DNA of 43,305 bases from Pseudomonadota bacterium. GTDB lineage: Bacteria; Oederibacteriota; Muellerivitia; Muellerivitales; Muellerivitaceae. Below, one piece after another: positions 7,952 through 15,393 of the stretch. The notes beneath the pieces are model-generated. The model was not told the origin of the DNA, did no database searches, and saw only the letters and a program-made list of their open reading frames with translations. The stretch is from contig JAJPJW010000025.1 in the NCBI GenBank assembly GCA_021324075.1, positions 1-43,305 on the forward strand. Direction: 5' to 3'. The position numbers were made by a program, and so were the translations under genes. Each line of letters opens with the position of its first letter. Within the stretch, counting starts at the first letter, position 1.

Positions 7952-8341
7952 ATGAACACGATTGTCATTACCTACCTGGTTTATGTAACCCTAAGCCTGG
8001 CCCTTACGGTCTGGGTGGCGCGGGTACTCTTCAAACACGGGGCGAGGTTTCTGGTCGACGCCATGGGTGGGGACAAGGAACTGGCTGATTCCTGGAACCA
8101 CCTGCTGGTGGTGGGTTTTTACCTGATCAACCTGGGCTACGTGGCCTTCAACTTGAAGGTGGGGACGCCCGTAGACAATCCCCAGCAGGCCATCGAGGTG
8201 CTGGCCCAGCAGATGGGGCTGGTATTGCTGGTCTTGGGCGCCATGCATTTCTTCAATCTTTACGGCATCAACCGTCTCCGCCGCAAAAAGACGGCCGAGG
8301 CGCAAGCCGCGCCGGTGAAGAAACAACTGAAGATGGTTTGA
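7952..8341 (+). CDS. Small integral membrane protein of unknown function
   Basis: 129-residue protein with three or four hydrophobic helices: an N-terminal one (IVITYLVYVTLSLALTVW), one around LLVVGFYLINLGYVAFNL, and one around MGLVLLVLGAMHFFNLY, followed by a basic cytoplasmic tail. I do not recognise a named family. AGGGAGG precedes the ATG. It is the first gene of the rightward operon, 19 nt after the second operator, so its expression should be under direct control of that site. Similar size and character to the membrane protein at 6823-7227 on the opposite arm, but without obvious sequence identity. Confidence 0.78.
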   Translation: MNTIVITYLVYVTLSLALTVWVARVLFKHGARFLVDAMGGDKELADSWNHLLVVGFYLINLGYVAFNLKVGTPVDNPQQAIEVLAQQMGLVLLVLGAMHFFNLYGINRLRRKKTAEAQAAPVKKQLKMV

Positions 8342-8351
8342 AAGGCAGGAT

Positions 8352-8954
8352 ATGCGGATCATTCTTGGACGATTCAACCTGGAGGACGAAAAGGTCCGGG
8401 CCGATTGGGGCCGGCGGGAATCCTCCGCCGACCTGGGGTTCAAGGGCCGGGGGAAACACGACCGGTACCAAATGGAGCTTCCCCCGGTCCCCGGGTGGCC
8501 CACGGAAAAACTTTTTAACTGGGCGGCCGACAGGGTGGCCTGTTACCAGGTTTTCCCGCCCAGCCGCATGAAGGCCCGGGTGGATGCGCCCGGGGGAAGG
8601 GTCGCCCGTGGCGCCACCATCCTGCAGGGGGTCTTCGTGGGGCCTTTCCGGCTCCGGATGGCCGACAGGGTTTTGGAAGTCTTCGAGGGCGGCAGCCGGA
8701 AGGAAAGATGGATGGGATTCACCTATGGAACCCTTGAAGGCCACGCGGAAAAGGGGATCGAAACCTTCCGGGTGGTTTGGAACAAGGCGGCGGGTAAGGT
8801 CCACTTCTCCATGGAAGCCTGGTCCCTACCGGGCCATTGGTTGGTGCGGCTTTTCTACCCCTGGGCGCGGTGGGTGCAGAAAAGGGCGGGAAGGGAAGCC
8901 ATGGATTATATGAAAGAACGGTTGGAAGGCTTCGGGAAAGGGGAAAAACCATGA
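8352..8954 (+). CDS. DUF1990-family protein
   Basis: 200-residue protein resembling the DUF1990 family, recognised by the FTYGTLEGHAEKGIETFRV segment (about residues 119-137) and the C-terminal FSMEAWSLPGHWLVRL block; no catalytic function is established for the family. The N-terminal half holds the family-typical VPGWPTEKLFNWAADRVACYQVFPP. Start ATG at 8352 has AAAGG upstream, 10 nt after the previous stop. Its stop overlaps the start of the TetR gene as ATGA (8951-8954), so regulator and DUF1990 protein are co-translated. DUF1990 next to a TIGR01777 epimerase-like gene suggests a shared pathway. Confidence 0.75.
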   Translation: MRIILGRFNLEDEKVRADWGRRESSADLGFKGRGKHDRYQMELPPVPGWPTEKLFNWAADRVACYQVFPPSRMKARVDAPGGRVARGATILQGVFVGPFRLRMADRVLEVFEGGSRKERWMGFTYGTLEGHAEKGIETFRVVWNKAAGKVHFSMEAWSLPGHWLVRLFYPWARWVQKRAGREAMDYMKERLEGFGKGEKP

Positions 8955-9637
8955 CCACGGAAAAAACAAAAACGGAAAAGATACAAAAGGCGGACAAGAC
9001 CCGGCGGAGGCTTTTGGAGATCTCCCTGGACCTTTTCCTCAAGCACGGCTACGAAAAGACCACCATGCGGGAAATCGCCAAGGCGGTCGGCCTGGCCCCA
9101 GGGGCGGCCTATTACCACTTCGAGGCCAAAGAGCACATCATCCAGGCTTTTTACGAGATGTCCTTTGAGGAACACCTGCCCGAGGTGGAGCGGGTGCTGG
9201 CCAAGGAAATGGACCTGAAGAAGCTCATCGCGGGCGTGACCCGGGCCCATATGACGATCGCGGAAAAATACCACGCCATCTCCAAGGCGCTCTTCGCCAC
9301 CGCGGGCAACCCGGACAACGTCCTTTCGCCCTTCAGCGCACAGTCCAAGGCCTTGAGGGACCGAAATATTGAAATCTACCGTCGGGTGATGGAGACCACC
9401 ACCAGCCCGGTGCCGGCCAAACTCAGGGAAAAGCTCCCCGAGATCCTCTGGATGTACAAGATGGGCATGATCCTCTACTGGATCTACGACCGCTCGCCCC
9501 GCCAGAGGAAAACCTTCCAGTTGATCGACCAGAGCTCCATCCTGATCGCCCGGCTCATCCGGCTTTCCAACCTGCCGCTCCTGAAGGGTTTTTCCGAGCA
9601 GATCGTGAAGATGTTCTACAAGTACAAGTTCTACTGA
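8951..9637 (+). CDS. TetR-family transcriptional regulator
   Basis: 228-residue one-component regulator. After a Lys-rich N-terminal stretch comes a TetR HTH (about residues 18-65): RRRLLEISLDLFLKHGYEKTTMREIAKAVGLAPGAAYYHFEAKEHI is read in overlapping pieces, with the recognition helix around VGLAPGAAYYHF. The remaining helices form a ligand-binding domain with no recognisable subfamily. Overlaps the DUF1990 stop as ATGA, and the TIGR01777 gene follows after 11 nt. Being inside the operon fits autoregulation through the palindromes at 7862-7879 and 7910-7933. A lipid or acyl-CoA inducer is plausible from the neighbours but unproven. Confidence 0.93.
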   Translation: MTTEKTKTEKIQKADKTRRRLLEISLDLFLKHGYEKTTMREIAKAVGLAPGAAYYHFEAKEHIIQAFYEMSFEEHLPEVERVLAKEMDLKKLIAGVTRAHMTIAEKYHAISKALFATAGNPDNVLSPFSAQSKALRDRNIEIYRRVMETTTSPVPAKLREKLPEILWMYKMGMILYWIYDRSPRQRKTFQLIDQSSILIARLIRLSNLPLLKGFSEQIVKMFYKYKFY

Positions 9638-9648
9638 GGAGGTCCGTC

Positions 9649-10557
9649 ATGCAAAAGGTCATCCTTGCGGGAGGCAGTGGGTTCATCGGCCGGGCCCTGG
9701 CCAAACGGTTCCTGGCCCAAGGGGACCGGGTGGCCGTTTTGGGGCGGGGTAGTACCGGCCCCGGCCCACAGGTGGAATTTATCCACTGGGATGGAAAAAC
9801 CCCGGGGGACTGGGCCCAATCCCTCGAAGGGGCGGACCTCCTGGTCAACCTGGCGGGCAAAAGCGTGGACTGCCGTTATAACGAAAAAAATAAAAAGGCC
9901 ATCCTGGATTCCCGGGTGGAACCCACCCGAGTGCTGGGAGAGGCGGTCGGCCGGTCCAAAAATCCGCCGAAGCTTTGGGTCAATTTGAGCACCGCCACCA
10001 TCTACCGCCATGCCGAGGACCGGCCCATGGACGACGAGACGGGGGAAATCGGAAGCGGGTTTTCCGTCAACGTGGCCACCGCCTGGGAAAAAGCCTTTTT
10101 CGACAGCATCACCCCCCGGACCCGCAAGGCGGCCCTTCGGGCGGCCATCGTCTTGGGGGAAGGCGGCGGAGTCTGGTCCCCTTTAAAAACCCTGGTGCGG
10201 CTGGGTTTGGGCGGCCCCCAGGGAAACGGCCGGCAGATGTTCAGCTGGATCCATGAGGAAGACCTTTTCGGGATTATCCGTTTCCTCCAGGTCCGTGAGG
10301 ATATGAGCGGTGCCGTCAATGCCGCGGCGCCCCATCCCCTGCCCAACCGCGAGTTGATGGCCGCCTTCCGAAAGGCCCTACACCGGCCCTTCGGGCTTCC
10401 CACCCCGGCCTGGCTTTTGGAAATCGGCGCTTTTTTGATCCGCACGGAGACGGAGCTGCTGTTGAAAAGCCGGTGGGTCCTGTCCACCCGCCTGGAAAAG
10501 GCCAGCTACCGGTTCCGCCACCCCGATTTGCGGTCGACCTTGGCGGGTCTGGCTTAG
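9649..10557 (+). CDS. TIGR01777-family NAD(P)-dependent epimerase-like protein
   Basis: 302-residue extended short-chain dehydrogenase/reductase of the TIGR01777 (YfcH/SDR39U1) group. The nucleotide-binding GGSGFIGRALAKRF is at residues 8-21, LVNLAGKSVDCRYN around residue 65 is diagnostic, and the ending with RFRHPDLRSTLAGL is typical of the family. A classic YxxxK is not present at the usual place (STATIYRHAEDR instead), as in other members. Substrate is unknown. The start is supported by GAGGAGGT upstream. It sits in the rightward operon after the TetR gene. Confidence 0.9.
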   Translation: MQKVILAGGSGFIGRALAKRFLAQGDRVAVLGRGSTGPGPQVEFIHWDGKTPGDWAQSLEGADLLVNLAGKSVDCRYNEKNKKAILDSRVEPTRVLGEAVGRSKNPPKLWVNLSTATIYRHAEDRPMDDETGEIGSGFSVNVATAWEKAFFDSITPRTRKAALRAAIVLGEGGGVWSPLKTLVRLGLGGPQGNGRQMFSWIHEEDLFGIIRFLQVREDMSGAVNAAAPHPLPNRELMAAFRKALHRPFGLPTPAWLLEIGAFLIRTETELLLKSRWVLSTRLEKASYRFRHPDLRSTLAGLA

Positions 10558-10575
10558 CGGGGATAAAATAGGCCC

Positions 10576-10992
10576 ATGCTGCAAAAGATCAGCCTGAGCA
10601 TCATGGTATTTACTTATCTCTTCGCGGGGCTGGCCCATATCGTCCGGGCCGACTACTACCTTGCCTTCATTCCCCTCTTCATCCCCCAGGCCCGGTGGCT
10701 GGTGCTCCTGTCGGGCGGGATCCAGATCCTGCTGGCGGTGCTTCTGGTCTTTCCAAAGACCCGCCGGGGGGCCTGCTATGGCATCCTGCTGCTTTGGAGC
10801 GTTTCCTTGCCGGTCAACTTCCTGATGGTCGCAAGCGGCGGAACCGGCACCGCCTACAACGCCTGGCAATTGGGGGCGCTCATCCCTTTCCATTTGCTCT
10901 TGATGTTTTGGGCTTTCGTCCATATCCGGATAGAGACCCGAAAGTCCAAACCCTCCCTGGGCTTAAACCTTCAATCCCTCGGCCGGGAATAA
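10576..10992 (+). CDS. DoxX-like membrane protein
   Basis: 138-residue protein with four hydrophobic segments. The opening (MVFTYLFAGLAHIVRADYYLAFIPLF) and the middle (WLVLLSGGIQILLAVLLVFPKTR) resemble DoxX-like membrane proteins, a group with proposed links to thiol or quinone redox. It lacks cysteines except one, so it is unlikely to form a disulfide-relay centre itself. 18 nt after the previous gene and same direction, so probably the last gene of the rightward operon; the ribosome binding site is weak. Downstream 10993-11238 holds no gene; a perfect 8-bp inverted repeat with a 2-nt centre (11082-11099) contains an SD-like sequence of unclear meaning. Confidence 0.7.
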   Translation: MLQKISLSIMVFTYLFAGLAHIVRADYYLAFIPLFIPQARWLVLLSGGIQILLAVLLVFPKTRRGACYGILLLWSVSLPVNFLMVASGGTGTAYNAWQLGALIPFHLLLMFWAFVHIRIETRKSKPSLGLNLQSLGRE

Positions 10993-11238
10993 AGGGTTCT
11001 TTTCCAGGCGGGTTGGGTTTTCCCAAAAAGATAAGGGAACAAGAGCCGCCCGTAAAACAAAGCCAATTCGAGGAACATAGGACCTCCTTTCAAGGAGGTT
11101 GTTAAGCAAGGGAAATGCCATGTGAAAGGGCGCTTTTGAGGGGTTAAAAGCCGCTTCCAGGGGGCTTTATTGTAGAATCGGAAAACTCGGGGGACATTTT
11201 TGTAGCGGCAGCCCCCGGCGGCCAAGGAAAGACAAGCA

Positions 11239-11727
11239 TTGAATATCCTCCATGTCTTAAGCGGCGACTTCGTCTCGGGTTCGGAAACCTCGACCGCCGC
11301 CCTCGTCACCGAACAGGCCCGGAAGGGCCACCAGGTCTTCATCGCCTCGGGCAGCTTCAGCCAGCCCACCCGGGCCCAGGTCCTCCAGGTCCCCATCTAC
11401 AACCGTGGCTTTTTCCACCGTATTTTGAACGTTCTGGCGCTGCGGCGGATCATCGAAAGGGAAAGCATCGACGTCGTCCATGCCCATTCCCGGGCGGCCA
11501 GCTGGGTGGCCCATTGGGCCTGCCGGCTGACGGGCACGGCCTTCCTTTCCACCCTCCACGGCCGCCAGCACCTGCATTTTTCCAGCCGGGGTTTCAACAT
11601 TTACGGCCCGCGTTGCATCGCCGTCTGCGAGGACATCCGCGAGCAGATGCTCCAGGAAACGGCCCTCTTCCAGCCTGAACAATTGACGGTCATCCGAAAT
11701 GGAATATCGTTGAAAAGTCATAAATGA
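11239..11727 (+). pseudogene. Glycosyltransferase family 4, N-terminal half (gene split by a repeat element)
   Basis: 162 residues matching the N-terminal Rossmann domain of GT4 sugar transferases: MNILHVLSGDFVSGSET, the DVVHAHSRAASWVAHW strand-loop, FLSTLHGRQH and the domain-ending CEDIREQMLQ...LTVIRNGISL. In intact family members the frame would continue a few residues later with the GRLSGPKN donor-site block. Here that block is in a different frame at 11910 and following, after a repeat element (11751-11853). The frame ends with three odd residues then a stop. TTG start at 11239 with AAGGAAAG upstream. Without the C-terminal domain it should not bind donor sugar. Confidence 0.8.
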
Positions 11728-11750
11728 AGGCAACAGCGAAAGAATTATTG

Positions 11751-11853
11751 AGCCACAGATGCACACGGATTCACACGGATGGAAAAAGATGAATCATTTT
11801 TTGAATTTAAAAATTAAAAGTCGAATCTGTGTTTATCCGTGTTCATCTGTGGC
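11751..11853. repeat. Element A: inverted-arm element with 10-bp tandem units
   Basis: Terminal inverted repeat GCCACAGATG at 11752-11761 and 11853-11844. The arms are built of 10-bp units: left AGCCACAGAT, GCACACGGAT, TCACACGGAT; right (minus strand) GCCACAGAT, GAACACGGAT, AAACACAGAT. The core of about 45 bp is AT-rich and codes for nothing visible. AAAAAGGAG follows the right end, as it nearly does in element B. It lies inside a GT4 gene. Confidence 0.85.
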
Positions 11854-11879
11854 AAAAAGGAGTCTTGGTTTTTTAGTTT

Positions 11880-13199
11880 ATGGTGGCCTTAGCCATGGCT
11901 GACGCTCTTGTCCTCATCGTCGGCCGGTTGTCGGGCCCCAAGAACCAGGTCCTCCTGGAACTTTTGCGTTCGGTGGCGCCGGTCGTGGCCCAAAAAGTCC
12001 CGGGAGCAAGGTTCCAGGTGCTCGGGGGACCGGTCACCGAAGAACACCGGAAACTGGAAAAACAATTCACCTGGGTCCAATTCGAAGGGCACCAAAAGAA
12101 CCTCCGGCCTTTTTACCTCAGGGCCACGGTGGTGGTGGGCGCGGGCCGGGTGGCGCTGGAAGCCATGGCTTTGAAGAAACCGGTGGTGGCCATCGGCGAG
12201 AGGCTTTACGTCGGGCCCCTGTCCCCGGACAAAGTGGGGGCCGCCAAGGCCACCAATTTTGGGGATTGCTCGGAGAAGGAGGATTTCGACTGGGACCGGA
12301 TGGCGGGGGACCTGGTGGAATTGTTGAAAAGCCCGAAAAAACGGGCCCAAGCCGCCAAGGCGGGGTTCAACCTGGCGCAAAGCGATTACAACCTCGAAAA
12401 GGTCGCCGCCCAAACCGAAGGCCTCTACCAAAAGGTGCTTTTGGAAAAGAACCTCTCCCGGTTCCACGAGATCCCCGTGTTGATGTACCACCGGGTTGTG
12501 GAAAAGGCCCCGGCGGATTCCAAGTACAACGTCTATGTCGTGAGGGAAAAACTGGAAGAACAGTTCCAATTCCTCAAAAGCCGGGGATTCGAGGCCGTCA
12601 CCTTCGGCGACCTTTTGGCGCGGCGGGCCCCGGCCAAGCCGGTCCTGCTGACTTTCGACGACGGGTATGAGGACAACTACCTCCATCTTTTGCCCTTGTT
12701 GAAGAAATACCGCATGAGGGCGGTGGTCTACCTTTTGGGCGACCGCAAGCACCGGAACAATTTCTGGGACATCCCCCAGGGCGAGCCTGCGGCGGCGCTG
12801 TTGAAGGAAAAGCAGATCCGGGAGATGTCCGAAAGCGGGCTGGTGGAATTCGGCGCCCATTCGATGAACCACGTGAAGTTGACCGAACTCAAGCCCGCCC
12901 AAATCCGCAGGGAAGTGGAGGGGTCCAAGAAGGCCCTGGAGAAATTCCTGGGGAAGCCCGTCCTTTCCTTCGCCTATCCTTACGGTTTGCTCAACAATGA
13001 AATAAAGGAAATCACCGCGCAGGCGGGTTACCCTTTCGGCGTCGCGGTGAAAGGGCCCTTCACCCGCTTTGGGAAGGACCTCATGGAAATCCGCCGGGTG
13101 CACATGTTCCCGGGAACCTCGCTTTTTGACTTCTGGAAAAAGACCAGCGGCTTCTACCACCGCTACCGGAAATGGACGGGGAAATTCGATGCGGCCTAA
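11880..13199 (+). CDS. GT4 C-terminal domain fused to NodB polysaccharide deacetylase
   Basis: 439-residue two-domain protein. Residues about 10-185 are the nucleotide-sugar half of a GT4 glycosyltransferase (LIVGRLSGPKNQVLLEL, then the EAMALKKPVVAIGE donor-binding region). Residues about 200-410 are a NodB homology domain that removes acetyl groups from sugars: TFDDGYEDNY supplies the Asp metal ligand, HSMNH the two His ligands, and FAYPYG follows. The two halves were probably one polypeptide with the fragment at 11239-11727. The first in-frame ATG is 11880, 17 nt after AAAAAGGAG contributed by the element flank, so this half may still be translated. The deacetylase could be active alone; the transferase should not be. 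Confidence 0.82.
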   Translation: MVALAMADALVLIVGRLSGPKNQVLLELLRSVAPVVAQKVPGARFQVLGGPVTEEHRKLEKQFTWVQFEGHQKNLRPFYLRATVVVGAGRVALEAMALKKPVVAIGERLYVGPLSPDKVGAAKATNFGDCSEKEDFDWDRMAGDLVELLKSPKKRAQAAKAGFNLAQSDYNLEKVAAQTEGLYQKVLLEKNLSRFHEIPVLMYHRVVEKAPADSKYNVYVVREKLEEQFQFLKSRGFEAVTFGDLLARRAPAKPVLLTFDDGYEDNYLHLLPLLKKYRMRAVVYLLGDRKHRNNFWDIPQGEPAAALLKEKQIREMSESGLVEFGAHSMNHVKLTELKPAQIRREVEGSKKALEKFLGKPVLSFAYPYGLLNNEIKEITAQAGYPFGVAVKGPFTRFGKDLMEIRRVHMFPGTSLFDFWKKTSGFYHRYRKWTGKFDAA

Positions 13200-13227
13200 A
13201 CACCCCGGTACCAAAAAAAGCAAATTG

Positions 13228-13351
13228 AGCCACAGATGCATGGGATTCATTGGATGGATAAAGGCCCAACGAAAACCTTTTTTTAAAAACACTTCCTCTA
13301 AAAATCTTTCAGCCTTTTTCTCTTATCCCCTTCATCCCATGCATCTGTGGC
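13228..13351. repeat. Element B: same termini as element A, 9-bp tandem units
   Basis: Inverted termini GCCACAGATGCA at 13229-13240 and 13351-13340. Arms: left AGCCACAGAT, GCATGGGAT, TCATTGGAT; right (minus strand) GCCACAGAT, GCATGGGAT, GAAGGGGAT. The terminal unit is that of element A but the inner units differ in sequence and have a period of 9 rather than 10. AAAAAGG right after the end acts as the ribosome binding site of the next gene. Confidence 0.85.
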
Positions 13352-13364
13352 AAAAAGGTTTTGA

Positions 13365-14120
13365 ATGAAAAAATCAAATTTATCCGTGGTGATCATCACC
13401 CTCAACGAGGAAAAGAACATCGTCCGGGCCTTGAAGAGCCTTCGCTTTTCCAAAAAGCCCGGGGTCCTGGTCGTGGACGCTGGGAGCGGGGACCGCACGG
13501 TTGCGGCGTCCCGCAGGCTGGGGGCCAGGGTCCTGACCCGCCCCTGGAAGGGCTACGCGGACCAGAAGAACTGGGCCTTCGGGAAGGTGAAAGGCGACTG
13601 GATCCTGTCCCTGGACGCGGACGAGGAACTGACGCCGGAATTGGCCCGGGAGATTGAGAAGGCCATGGGGGAAGCCCCGGGGGATGTGGACGGTTATTTC
13701 ATCAAGCGCCGGGCTTTTTTCCTGGGAAAGTGGATCAAGCACTGCGGCTGGTGGCCCGACGCCCAACTGCGGCTCATCCGCCGGGGCAGGGGAAAATTTT
13801 CCAACCGGCCGGTGCACGAGGGGCTGGAAGTGAAGGGGCGGACCCTCACGCTCCAGGAGGCCATGAACCACTACACCTACCACTCCGTCGCCCAATACCT
13901 GGAAAAGATGGAACGTTATTCGGACCTTTTCTGCCAAAACGCGCCGCCGAAGAAGCGGAAGTTCTGGTGGGCTTACCTGGCCTTCATGCCCGGGTGGCTT
14001 TTCCTCAAGATGTATGTCCTCAAACGGGGCTTCCTCGACGGCTGGCGGGGGCTGCAAGTCTGCGCCCTTTCCTCCTATCATGAAGCCGTGAAATACCGGA
14101 AATTGGAACAGGTTCGTTAA
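13365..14120 (+). CDS. GT2 glycosyltransferase, WaaE/LgtF-like
   Basis: 251-residue cytoplasmic glycosyltransferase of family 2, close in layout to the WaaE/KdtX beta-1,4-glucosyltransferases that decorate the heptose of the LPS inner core. Key motifs: SVVIITLNEEKNI at the N terminus, VDAGSGDRT, the metal-binding SLDADEEL (about residues 82-89), and the family-typical GWWPDAQLRLIRRG with RPVHEGLEV. A short hydrophobic C-terminal segment (FMPGWLFLKMYVL) may attach it to the inner membrane. The ATG lies 13 nt from the end of element B, which supplies AAAAAGG, so the element now carries its translation signal. Followed directly (TAAATG) by the membrane-rhodanese gene. Confidence 0.88.
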   Translation: MKKSNLSVVIITLNEEKNIVRALKSLRFSKKPGVLVVDAGSGDRTVAASRRLGARVLTRPWKGYADQKNWAFGKVKGDWILSLDADEELTPELAREIEKAMGEAPGDVDGYFIKRRAFFLGKWIKHCGWWPDAQLRLIRRGRGKFSNRPVHEGLEVKGRTLTLQEAMNHYTYHSVAQYLEKMERYSDLFCQNAPPKKRKFWWAYLAFMPGWLFLKMYVLKRGFLDGWRGLQVCALSSYHEAVKYRKLEQVR

Positions 14121-14885
14121 ATGGTTTTGCGGACGTTTCTCACCTTTCGGAACCTCCAAGTCAGCCTTTTCCTGGCGATCCTGGCCGTCGACGGCCTGGT
14201 GGACGGGCTTTTCCTCAAGCTGGTGCGCTTCCGCGCCCTGACCGGCTGGGAGGACGAGATCAATTTCGATTCCCTCGTTTTCAATTGGAAATTGATCCAC
14301 AACCTGGCCCTGGGCGTGACGGGTGCGGCCATGGCGGCGGTCGTCGCCAGTTTTTTGCTCCCGGGTTTTTACCGGAGGGCCGGATGGGCCCTGGCCCTGG
14401 TTTTCCTGGCCGGCGTGTTTTACCCCTGGGGCCTGGCTTTCCATTACGTAAGGTCGTTTCATTTCATCCTGCTTTTCGGTATCGTAATCAACGCTTACGG
14501 GTTCCTGGTCCTGGCCTTTTTCAAGCGGCAGGCGGGGCTTTTGGTCAAACAGGCTGGGGGCGGTAAAAGTATGGAAGGTTTCAAGGAAATCCCGGTGGAA
14601 GAGGCCTATGTCCTCCTGCAGTCGGGCAAGGCCGTCTTCGTGGACGTGCGGGACGGCGGGTCCTACCAGGCCGCCCATGTGAAGGGGGCCCTGCACCTGA
14701 GCGACGCCACGATCCAGGATTTCGTGGCCAGGACGGACAAGGCCAAGCCGGTGGTCTGTTACTGTTACCACGGCCACACCAGCCAGGGCGCGGCGGCCTA
14801 CCTGGTGGACCAGGGCTTCAAGGAAGTCTACAGCGTGATGGGCGGCTTCGAGGAATGGCGCCGGACGCAGGATTTTGAAAGTTAA
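14121..14885 (+). CDS. Membrane domain fused to GlpE-like rhodanese
   Basis: 254-residue protein in two parts. Residues 1-150 contain four hydrophobic segments with no family I recognise. Residues 151-254 form a complete single rhodanese domain very close to GlpE, with the persulfide Cys in CYCYHGHTSQGAAAYL and the ending YSVMGGFEEWR. GlpE transfers sulfane sulfur from thiosulfate to cyanide or thioredoxin. The first ATG (14121) abuts the previous stop codon. An internal ATG at 14571 (residue 151), exactly at the domain start, could initiate a soluble GlpE from the same message, although the upstream GGGGCGG is a modest ribosome binding site. Confidence 0.82.
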   Translation: MVLRTFLTFRNLQVSLFLAILAVDGLVDGLFLKLVRFRALTGWEDEINFDSLVFNWKLIHNLALGVTGAAMAAVVASFLLPGFYRRAGWALALVFLAGVFYPWGLAFHYVRSFHFILLFGIVINAYGFLVLAFFKRQAGLLVKQAGGGKSMEGFKEIPVEEAYVLLQSGKAVFVDVRDGGSYQAAHVKGALHLSDATIQDFVARTDKAKPVVCYCYHGHTSQGAAAYLVDQGFKEVYSVMGGFEEWRRTQDFES

Positions 14886-14899
14886 TCCGAGGTAAGACC

Positions 14900-15382
14900 A
14901 TGGGTGTCTGGGATAAGCCTTACAAATACTGGCTGATGAAGGCCGAGCCGGACGTCTACCCGGTCGAGCAGTGGAAGAAGGACAAGGTCACCTTCTGGGA
15001 CGGGGTGCGCAATTACACGGCCCGAAACTTCATGCGCGACCGGATGAAGAAGGGCCAGGGGATGTTCTTCTACTATTCGGGCGGCAAGCCCAGCGGCATC
15101 GCGGGGGTGGGGGAAATCGCCAAGGAAGGCTATCCGGACCACACGGCCTTCGACCCCAAGGACGTACATTACGACCCCAAGAGCGACCGGTCGAATCCCA
15201 GCTGGTACATGGTGGACGTGAAATACGTGAAGGCCTGCAAGCAGGTGATCCCGCTGGACTTCCTGAAGACCGTGCCGGGCCTCAAGAATATGGCCCTTTT
15301 CAAGTATTCCCGCCTCTCCGTCCAGCCCGTCACCGAAGAAGAATGGAAGATTATCAACCGCCTGATCGACGGCCAGAAGTAA
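14900..15382 (+). CDS. EVE-domain protein (thymocyte nuclear protein 1 type)
   Basis: 160-residue protein consisting of one EVE domain, a PUA-like fold thought to bind modified bases in nucleic acids. The family pattern is clear: YWLMKAEPDVYPVEQ at the start, FWDGVRNYTARNFMRDRMKKG, and FFYYSGG..GIAGVGEI, then SWYMVDVKY. Length is normal for stand-alone EVE proteins. ATG at 14900 follows the preceding stop by 14 nt with GAGG upstream, and the YncE-like gene follows after 11 nt. The natural ligand is not known. No restriction or methylation genes are close by. Confidence 0.9.
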   Translation: MGVWDKPYKYWLMKAEPDVYPVEQWKKDKVTFWDGVRNYTARNFMRDRMKKGQGMFFYYSGGKPSGIAGVGEIAKEGYPDHTAFDPKDVHYDPKSDRSNPSWYMVDVKYVKACKQVIPLDFLKTVPGLKNMALFKYSRLSVQPVTEEEWKIINRLIDGQK

Positions 15383-15393
15383 AATAGCCCCCT

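Noticed and set aside
11082-11099. ACCTCCTT/AAGGAGGT inverted repeat as a terminator or SD-sequestering hairpin
   Set aside because: The 2-nt centre is too short for a normal hairpin and no gene starts at a suitable distance.
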